Origin: Acidobacteriota bacterium
GTDB taxonomy: Bacteria; Acidobacteriota; Thermoanaerobaculia; Gp7-AA8
DNA length: 11,063 bases
Direction of reading: 5' to 3'
Assembly (NCBI GenBank): GCA_003223695.1
Contig: QHVY01000041.1
Location: 1-11,063, forward strand
The translations under genes were made by a program, and so were the position numbers. Shown piece after piece: positions 6,287-11,063 of this stretch (within the stretch, counting starts at the first letter, position 1; every line of letters starts with the position of its first letter). The notes under the pieces were generated by a model that had not been told where the DNA came from, made no database searches, and worked only from the letters and a program-made list of their open reading frames with translations.

Positions 6287-6657
6287 GCTGCCGAATTCAT
6301 AAAGAATACGATCAAGAATAACCATGCAACATATTTGACGGGGCCTGACGCTGTGGCAAAGTACGCCGACGCCGAAAATTGCAGCAGCATGAGGATCTGT
6401 CCATTCGCCTTCATACCGGCGCCTGAAAGAAGCGGTAGAGAAATGGCCACAACTGCAAGCGGAATCGCCAATAGCCACGGGACTACGGCGGCGATGTAGC
6501 AGACGGTGGTCACGTAAAACCAGATCGCCACTGAGTAATTTTCGATCGCGCTCTGATCACGATCGTTCGCGAGCAGGATAGTGCCGGACAGGCAGGATTG
6601 CCTGTCCTCCACGAAGTGGGCGATCAAGCGCGCCAATGCAAAATGATGGCGATTCAT
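6256..6657 (-). CDS. Small integral membrane protein of unknown function
   Basis: A 133-residue hydrophobic protein with probably four membrane helices: about 41-59 and 60-77 (YSVAIWFYVTTVCYIAAV, then LLAIPLAVVAISLPLL), about 87-103 (QILMLLQFSASAYF) and about 108-130 (YVAWLFLIVFFMNSAAWIL). The start ATG 6657 overlaps the acyltransferase stop by four nt (ATGA), so the genes are translationally coupled. Residues 17-25 (EDRQSCLSG) are encoded by an inserted palindrome at 6586-6607 and are probably not part of the ancestral protein, although the frame is kept. I do not recognise a named family with certainty; small membrane proteins accompany LpxL-like acyltransferases in some lipid/aryl-polyene-type clusters and this could be one of them. 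No function is assigned. Confidence 0.7.
   Translation of the reverse strand: MNRHHFALARLIAHFVEDRQSCLSGTILLANDRDQSAIENYSVAIWFYVTTVCYIAAVVPWLLAIPLAVVAISLPLLSGAGMKANGQILMLLQFSASAYFATASGPVKYVAWLFLIVFFMNSAAWILARWLEI
6586..6607. repeat. Perfect palindromic repeat inside the membrane protein gene
   Basis: Arms GGACAGGCA (6586-6594) and TGCCTGTCC (6599-6607) are perfect 9-bp complements around the 4-nt loop GGAT. On the minus strand it reads in frame as DRQSCLS. Short palindromes with this core are, from memory, dispersed in many copies in some environmental bacterial genomes, both between and within genes. Only one copy is in this window. Confidence 0.8.
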
Positions 6658-7652
6658 TCAGCGAGCTCCGGCGAGAACGGCTCGAACGTGAACCATTGGT
6701 ACCACCGCGTGCGAATCACGTCTTCGAGCTCCTTCGTCCACGTCTCGAGTGCCGCGGCGAATGCCGTGTCACGCTCGCGCGTCGGTGCGATCGTGATCGG
6801 CGGAAAGGCGATGACGCGGTAACGCCTCCGGCCGACGCGGACGATGAAGACCGGATGAATCGGAGCTCGCGCGGCCATCGCCAAAGCGAACGGTCCCGCA
6901 GGAAGTCGCGTCGGCTTCCCGAACAGCGTCGCCGGAAGATCGGCGATTCCTTGCGTCACGCGGTCGCCTTGAACGGCGACGATGCCTCCCTCTCGGATCG
7001 CGTGCAGCAGATCGAGGGCAAGGTCGCTCGCTTTGACGTTGAACTCGACCCGCAGCTCTTCCGCTCTATGTTTTTCTTCGAATTCGTGCGTTTCGGGATC
7101 GATTTCCGGAGCGCGGACCATGATGATGCGATGTCCCGACCGTTCCGCGAAGAGATGGGCGCCGAGGTCGTAGCTGCCCATGTGAGCGGTGAGAAGGATC
7201 GCGCCGCCGCTCGTCTGCATTGCCTCGAAGTGCTCGTAACCCGTGAACTCCCAATCGGGAATTACGTGCGATTCCTTGAAGCGCACGTTGTCGGCGAGCG
7301 TCCACGCGAAGTTCCAGAAGACGCGATAGGAGCGAAAAAAATTGGCGACGGAGGTCGATCCTGGCTTGATCGCTTTCAGATTGCGCATGACGCCGCGGCG
7401 GGCCGATGCCCAGAGCAGAAAAAACAGCGACCATGACGCGATGACCACCGGTTCGATCCAGATTGGCACATTGAGAACCGCGTAGCGGAGCAACCACCGC
7501 CAGAAAACACCGCGGGCGAGAAATCGACGCCACCAGGACGTAGAGCCGACTCTCAGTCGGCTCGCGCCGGCTGGAGAGCCGGCGCCACGTTGGCGAGCGG
7601 CGCGCGGACTATGGTTTCTCGCGTCCCGCATACGGCCCGGCCCCTCGCTCAC
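6654..7652 (-). CDS. LpxL/HtrB-like lysophospholipid acyltransferase (LPLAT)
   Basis: Membrane-associated acyltransferase of the bacterial lipid A biosynthesis acyltransferase family, which transfers a fatty acyl chain from acyl-ACP or acyl-CoA to a lipid or glycolipid acceptor. Counting from GTG 7652: hydrophobic anchor about 55-85, the HX4D catalytic motif HMGSYD at 157-162, MVRAPE at 178-183, the conserved VQGDRVTQG at 227-235 (D230, R231), and LPAGPFALA at 250-258. The C-terminus WYQWFTFEPF is typical. The GTG 7652 start overlaps the upstream stop (GTGA), but residues 1-37 are encoded by repeat sequence (7543-7585 palindromes and neighbours) and look unconserved; the family-like part begins at about residue 39 (SWWRRFLARG). 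No ATG, GTG or TTG lies near that point, so the start is uncertain. The stop overlaps the membrane protein start (ATGA). Confidence 0.88.
   Translation of the reverse strand: MSEGPGRMRDARNHSPRAARQRGAGSPAGASRLRVGSTSWWRRFLARGVFWRWLLRYAVLNVPIWIEPVVIASWSLFFLLWASARRGVMRNLKAIKPGSTSVANFFRSYRVFWNFAWTLADNVRFKESHVIPDWEFTGYEHFEAMQTSGGAILLTAHMGSYDLGAHLFAERSGHRIIMVRAPEIDPETHEFEEKHRAEELRVEFNVKASDLALDLLHAIREGGIVAVQGDRVTQGIADLPATLFGKPTRLPAGPFALAMAARAPIHPVFIVRVGRRRYRVIAFPPITIAPTRERDTAFAAALETWTKELEDVIRTRWYQWFTFEPFSPELAE
7543..7563. repeat. Perfect palindrome A of an abutting pair
   Basis: Arms GAGCCGACT (7543-7551) and AGTCGGCTC (7555-7563) with loop CTC. It directly touches palindrome B with no spacer. It falls within the apparent 5' end of the acyltransferase frame and encodes non-conserved residues there. 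It could act as a transcript hairpin, but no U-tract follows on either strand, so a terminator role is not supported. Confidence 0.85.
7564..7585. repeat. Perfect palindrome B of an abutting pair
   Basis: Arms GCGCCGGCT (7564-7572) and AGCCGGCGC (7577-7585) with loop GGAG. Together with palindrome A it would give two stacked stem-loops over 43 nt. The two palindromes share the GCCG core and arm length but differ in sequence, so they look like two members of related repeat families placed head to tail. Confidence 0.85.
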
Positions 7653-7665
7653 GCTCGGGGTGACA
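7641..7665. repeat. Repeat-like GC segment at the GT2/acyltransferase junction
   Basis: CCCCTCGCTCACGCTCGGGG followed by TGACA resembles a dispersed intergenic repeat found in several bacterial phyla (assignment from memory). It forms an imperfect hairpin with outer CCCC/GGGG pairing. It supplies the TGA stop of the GT2 gene (7649-7651) and the GTG that opens the acyltransferase frame, so both gene ends here may have been set by an insertion. Confidence 0.45.
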
Positions 7666-8854
7666 ACGGCTCCCTTCGCATGATCTCATCCAGATTTTTC
7701 TCCACCGACGCAACGTCGGGCCGCAGCAGACGGAAGAGCGGACTACTCATCAGCGCATCGTCGCCCGGATACGTCGGCACGACGTGCAGCGGGAAGCGCT
7801 CGAAAATCTCGCGATCGGATCGCCGCCGCAGGCGCTGCACAATCGCTCGCTTGTCGGCGATGCGATCGGCGTGAGTAACGATCCATTCGAACGCGCGGAA
7901 TTGCATCGCCGTCAGCGGGTCCTCGATCGTCGCCAGAGGCCTTCTTCCACGGAAAACGCGCGACCAGAATCCGTTGCGCGAGGGCGCGCCGGCCGAAAGC
8001 GGCTCGCGTTTCAGCTCCCCGGCGCCGGGATTTCGCGAGGTCGTGTAGTGATGCAGCCGATGTAGATAGGCGTAAAAAATCGAGCCGGCGACGTTGCGCA
8101 GAAGATCGTCTTCGTAATTTTTTAGGACTGTCTGCAACGCGTTCCGTTCGAACAGCACGCCACGTTCGAAGTCGCCCAGCCGGATGCTGGTCGCGGAGGA
8201 GGTGTGGCGAACGACCGCGCGCGGCTCGTACAGCACGCGCTGGCCGGCGAGCCACGATCGCCATCCGAAGTCGACATCCTCCAGATACGCGAAGTAGTCG
8301 TCGTCGAAGCCGCCAAGCGACAGGAATGCTTCGCGGCGCGAGATCATGTTGCCGCCGCACGGAAAAAACAGCTCATCTCCGCTCTGCGGCTCACCTCGCG
8401 AGCCGACCGGATAACGAAAGCCGTTCTGGAATGCGTGACCATCGAACGTCATCACGCCGCCGACGAAGTCGATCAACTGGCCGCTCATGTCGACGATTTT
8501 TCCGCCCACTGAGGTCACATCGGCCGGTGCGTCTTCGATCGCGCGTACCAGCGTCGCGAGCCAGCCGGGCTGCGGCACGGCGTCGTTGTTGAGGAAAATG
8601 ACATTGCGTCCGGGCGACCGCGCAATTCCTGCTGCGATCCCGCCAGTGAAGCCATAATTTTTTCCAAGCGGCAGCAGGCGTACTTGCGGATATTTCCTGG
8701 CGATCGCTCCGATGCTGCCGTCTTTCGAGCCGTTGTCGACAACGGTCACGGTCGCGGTTTCGACATCTGCTGTTTGCGCGAACACAGCCTCGAGGCAGGC
8801 GAGCGTGTCCCCGCGGCCGTTCCAGTTGATGATGATGACATCGACAGCGCTCAG
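7649..8854 (-). CDS. Glycosyltransferase family 2 with apparent CTG start
   Basis: Probable GT-A sugar transferase of the rhamnosyltransferase-like GT2 branch, acting at the inner membrane face on a nascent glycan. Counting from CTG 8854: VDVIIINWNGRGDTL at 4-18, VTVVDNGSKDGS at 36-47, NYGFTGGI at 66-73, metal-site NND at 89-91, CGGNMISRREAF at 166-177, and the acidic acceptor motif YLEDVDFGWR at 190-199. A 170-residue C-terminal region of helical character follows. The frame is open to 9001, but those 49 residues lie antisense-free inside the GT4 gene, are non-conserved in look, and the GT2 fold begins right after CTG 8854, which has GGAGG six nt upstream and a CTGA overlap with the GT4 stop. 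The last residues (SPRA) fall in repeat sequence, so the original end may have been altered. Confidence 0.9.
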   Translation of the reverse strand: MSAVDVIIINWNGRGDTLACLEAVFAQTADVETATVTVVDNGSKDGSIGAIARKYPQVRLLPLGKNYGFTGGIAAGIARSPGRNVIFLNNDAVPQPGWLATLVRAIEDAPADVTSVGGKIVDMSGQLIDFVGGVMTFDGHAFQNGFRYPVGSRGEPQSGDELFFPCGGNMISRREAFLSLGGFDDDYFAYLEDVDFGWRSWLAGQRVLYEPRAVVRHTSSATSIRLGDFERGVLFERNALQTVLKNYEDDLLRNVAGSIFYAYLHRLHHYTTSRNPGAGELKREPLSAGAPSRNGFWSRVFRGRRPLATIEDPLTAMQFRAFEWIVTHADRIADKRAIVQRLRRRSDREIFERFPLHVVPTYPGDDALMSSPLFRLLRPDVASVEKNLDEIMRREPLSPRA

Positions 8855-10026
8855 GACGCGCCTCCGATGCGGCGTTTCAGCCGAGCGAGAATCGATGGCG
8901 GCCGCTCGGGAACCTGCATGCGCACAGCGAAAGCGTCCTTGTTCGTGTCGATGCGCGGCTTGCGGCAGAAATCGCGCAATGGCTGCAGCGCCTCCGGCCA
9001 CTGATGTTCGCGGACGAAGTCGCGCGTCCCCGATCGCATCGTGCTTTGCTGGGCGAAGGTTCGCAGGATCGCGTCGGCAAACGCGCGCGGTGTCGCTTCA
9101 TGCACGATGGTGCCGCAGCGATAGCGCGTCAGGATTTCGTTGGTTCCGGGAGCGGAGCTGCTGACGATCGGCAGTCCACCCCACAAATAGTCGTAGACGC
9201 GCGTGCGCATCGACAGCTCGGTTTCCAGCGACTGCGGAAACGTGAGCAGCGCCAAAGCGAACCGCTCGAAAAACTCACCGCGGCGCTCGTACTCGAACCA
9301 CGGTTCGAATCGGACGAATTGCAAACCGCGCTTCTTCGCATGCTGCATCGCCTCGGTTAATTTTCCTTGTGGCGTCAATTCAGGATTGGGATGTTTCGTA
9401 AACGTGAGCGAGATTTGCGGCAGCGACTCGCGCGCGAGCGCGATGGCGTCGATTGCCAGGATCGGATCGTACCAATCGTAAATGCCGCCAAAGAGCACGG
9501 CCGGCTCAGTCGCGGCGGCGCGTTCGCGTGGAGGCGGCACTCCGAACGGCGCGATCCGAATCAGCGCGTCGAGATTCGGATCCGCATCGAAGGCCATCGG
9601 ATTCAGCCGTCCGACCGCCAGCATCATGCCCAGCCAGAACAAGCGCTGCGATTCCGAGGCGCAGAGAAAAAAATCGCCGTGAAGGAGGGAATTCACGACG
9701 GTCGCGTGATCGTGAGTGAACACTTCCGAACCGCGGCTTTCGTAATAATGCAGGTTCTCGATGATGAACGGATCGTAGAGATCGACAACCGTCGGAATCG
9801 GTCGCGCATGCGCAAACAAATCGTTCGCGATGTGACCTTGCACGATCGCGACATCAGCATCGTTGCTGTGTCGAAGGAGATCTTCAGGAGTGATCGGCGG
9901 CGAAATGAGTGTCACCGCGTGACCGTCCGCTTGCAAGACTTTCTGCATCTCCAGAAAACGAATGCCGATGCCTGCCGGTTGACGGTGTCCGAGAGGCTCG
10001 GGACAGACGAGGAGAATGCGACTCAC
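8851..10026 (-). CDS. Glycosyltransferase family 4 (GT-B fold)
   Basis: A 391-residue retaining-type glycosyltransferase of the GT4 group, expected to add a sugar to the surface glycan in the cytoplasm. The N-terminal Rossmann half starts with ILLVCPEPLGHRQPAGIGIR at 4-23 (glycine-rich acceptor loop) and includes VVDLYDPF at 80-87. The donor half starts near 175 with AVLFGGIYDWYDP at 176-188, a motif common in O-antigen GT4 enzymes, and has RTRVYDYLWGGLPIVSS at 274-290, with the nucleotide-binding acidic region represented by E268/E270 and a final APGTNEIL at 292-299. The classical EX7E spacing is not obvious. Start GTG 10026 overlaps the upstream stop (GTGA) and has AAAGGG five nt before it. 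It is coupled by CTGA overlap to the next gene. Donor and linkage are unknown. Confidence 0.9.
   Translation of the reverse strand: MSRILLVCPEPLGHRQPAGIGIRFLEMQKVLQADGHAVTLISPPITPEDLLRHSNDADVAIVQGHIANDLFAHARPIPTVVDLYDPFIIENLHYYESRGSEVFTHDHATVVNSLLHGDFFLCASESQRLFWLGMMLAVGRLNPMAFDADPNLDALIRIAPFGVPPPRERAAATEPAVLFGGIYDWYDPILAIDAIALARESLPQISLTFTKHPNPELTPQGKLTEAMQHAKKRGLQFVRFEPWFEYERRGEFFERFALALLTFPQSLETELSMRTRVYDYLWGGLPIVSSSAPGTNEILTRYRCGTIVHEATPRAFADAILRTFAQQSTMRSGTRDFVREHQWPEALQPLRDFCRKPRIDTNKDAFAVRMQVPERPPSILARLKRRIGGAS
8861..8865 (-). promoter_or_regulatory. Shine-Dalgarno site for the CTG-started GT2 gene
   Basis: GGAGG on the minus strand, six nt before CTG 8854-8852. This is the strongest ribosome site noted in the window, and no ATG, GTG or TTG is at that distance in the GT2 frame. 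It decides the start call. Confidence 0.65.
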
Positions 10027-11063
10027 GCCCGCCCTTTCATCCGTTCAACAATTTCGTGCAGCTTCCAAGTGCGCGACTTGTAAATCATGTCGAGCAGCTC
10101 CTGCAGCCGCGACACCTCACCGAAAAGCGCGGCGTTCGTCTGCTGCGATTCGGAGAACGCCGCCTGCAGATCCTTGAGGCGCACGCCCTTCTCGTGACGG
10201 TCCGCCTCCGCAGCAGCGAGCGCATTGCGAATCTCGGCGTTCGCTCCTTCGAGATGGCTGATGCGCATGAGTGCCTCATTGACTCGATTGTGCAGCGCCT
10301 GAATTTCTCCGCTGAGCGTGGCCTTCTCGCGTCCCAGGCGGGCGATGTCGATCTCCATGTGATTCTGCAGGCCCTTTGCTTCCACAGCGTCGTTGTACAC
10401 GGCGACGAGACGCCGCTTCTGATTTTCAAAAACGCTGGCGATTAGGTTTTCGTTGATGAGATCGGCGTGCTTTTTCCAGATCTGCAGCTTCGCCTGTCGA
10501 AACCTCGCCGACCCCTCGGGCGACTCGAGCGTGATCGATCCCGCTCCTTCGATGTGGCGGATTTCGCACGTGATGCGCGGCACGTGCGTGAACGAACCGC
10601 GCTGCGAAAGGCGAATCAGGAAATCCCAATCTTCGAACAGATCGAATGCCGGATCGAAGCCGCCGAGGTCAAGGAAAGTCTCGCGTGGAACGAGGAGTGT
10701 CGGCAATGGAATGTAGTTATCAACGAGCAGCTGTTGCCGATCGAAATCCTGACCGAAAATCCGCATTCGCGAATACGTTTCGCCGGCGCGCGCGAATGCG
10801 GAGACGGCGTCGGTGTACCACGCCACATCCTGGGTGGAGCGTGCAGCGGCGCTGAGTGTCTCGAGATGCTCGGGATAGAAGAGATCGTCGTCATCGAGAA
10901 AAGCGATGAACGCAGACTTCGCGGCGCGGACGCCGCGATTCATCGCTTCCGAACGGCCGGCGGATTGTGCGAGATTGACGAGTCGCACATCGCGCGCGTC
11001 CGGCTGCGTGCCCCCATCGTTGACCACTACGATTTCCGCGGGGTAGGCAGTTGCGTGAATCGA
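10023..11063 (-). CDS. Glycosyltransferase family 2 with C-terminal coiled coil (5' partial)
   Basis: The frame is open to the right edge; residues before the internal GTG at 11027 read S-I-H-A-T-A-Y-P-A-E-I-V-V, the standard strand before the VNDGG motif, so the start lies outside the window. The GT2 catalytic part shows VVVNDGG, RSEAMNRGV, the metal-binding FLDDDDLFYPEHL, GGFDPAFDLFEDWDFLIRLS and HIEGAGSIT. After it comes about 130 residues of heptad-rich helix (from about NQKRRLVAVYN at 10410 to 10095), ending in a basic IYKSRTWKLHEIVERMKGR tail, a tail often seen on large bacterial glycosyltransferases. The coiled coil may mediate assembly or act as a length ruler, as known for the coiled coil of WbdD in ABC-dependent O-antigen synthesis; that analogy is inference. 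It is the first visible gene of the minus-strand operon. Confidence 0.9.
   Translation of the reverse strand, partial: SIHATAYPAEIVVVNDGGTQPDARDVRLVNLAQSAGRSEAMNRGVRAAKSAFIAFLDDDDLFYPEHLETLSAAARSTQDVAWYTDAVSAFARAGETYSRMRIFGQDFDRQQLLVDNYIPLPTLLVPRETFLDLGGFDPAFDLFEDWDFLIRLSQRGSFTHVPRITCEIRHIEGAGSITLESPEGSARFRQAKLQIWKKHADLINENLIASVFENQKRRLVAVYNDAVEAKGLQNHMEIDIARLGREKATLSGEIQALHNRVNEALMRISHLEGANAEIRNALAAAEADRHEKGVRLKDLQAAFSESQQTNAALFGEVSRLQELLDMIYKSRTWKLHEIVERMKGRA

Noticed and set aside
6636..7436. Long plus-strand open frame (266 codons) opposite the acyltransferase gene
   Set aside because: It is antisense to a clearly conserved LPLAT frame, is rich in Arg/Asp/Glu from the complementary codons, and shows no family motif.
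7543..7585. Palindrome pair as an intrinsic terminator after the GT2 gene
   Set aside because: There is no run of T after the stems on the minus strand, and the frame continues straight into the acyltransferase.
8855..9001. Upstream extension of the minus-strand GT2 by 49 codons
   Set aside because: It overlaps the GT4 gene deeply and does not resemble GT2 sequence; the CTG start has a much better ribosome site and overlap pattern.
9367..10083. Plus-strand open frame (238 codons) opposite the GT4 gene
   Set aside because: It is an antisense shadow of the GT4 coding sequence in GC-rich DNA with no recognisable domain.

Overview
The window looks like a piece of a GC-rich Gram-negative bacterial chromosome carrying a cell-envelope glycan locus. 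The genes are tightly packed. Most junctions are 1-4 nt start/stop overlaps (TGATG, ATGA, GTGA and one apparent CTGA). The products are an O-antigen/polysaccharide ABC exporter ATPase, four glycosyltransferase genes plus a glycosyltransferase-methyltransferase fusion, a GNAT acetyltransferase, an LpxL-type acyltransferase and a NodB-type deacetylase. Short palindromic repeats of the kind seen in Acidobacteriota and similar environmental phyla suggest, but do not prove, such a host. No rRNA, tRNA, CRISPR array, transposase or integrase was seen.

Left half, plus strand (1-5625): a Wzt-like ATPase with a C-terminal carbohydrate-binding-type domain (5' end outside the window), a GT2 rhamnosyltransferase-like enzyme, an unusual three-part protein (DPM1-like GT2 domain, four-cysteine zinc ribbon, SAM methyltransferase) and a GNAT acetyltransferase. 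After a 55-nt gap come a single-domain response regulator and, coupled to it, a SAM methyltransferase that is broken by an internal deletion with a frame change. Two starts (2131 and 4656) share a GGCTAGAAT box just upstream, which could be a -10 element.

Right half, minus strand (transcribed from 11063 down to 5577): a GT2 enzyme with a long C-terminal coiled coil (5' end outside the window), a GT4 glycosyltransferase, a GT2 enzyme that seems to start at CTG behind a strong Shine-Dalgarno sequence, a repeat-filled junction with two abutting perfect palindromes and a third repeat-like segment, an LpxL/HtrB-like acyltransferase, a small membrane protein with a palindrome inserted in frame, and a NodB-family polysaccharide deacetylase whose N-terminal membrane segment lies in another frame. 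The two gene sets converge and overlap tail to tail over 49 nt (5577-5625).

Together the genes suggest synthesis and ABC-dependent export of a surface glycan. Sugar transferases build the chain, the methyltransferase and acetyltransferase modules may decorate or cap it, and Wzt may recognise it. The acyltransferase, membrane protein, deacetylase and broken methyltransferase form a second group that recalls accessory genes of lipid/aryl-polyene-type envelope clusters; that link is from memory of the families and is only an inference. The points most worth a second look are the fusion protein, the CTG start, the palindromes inserted in or beside reading frames, and two similar deletion-plus-frameshift lesions in neighbouring convergent genes.
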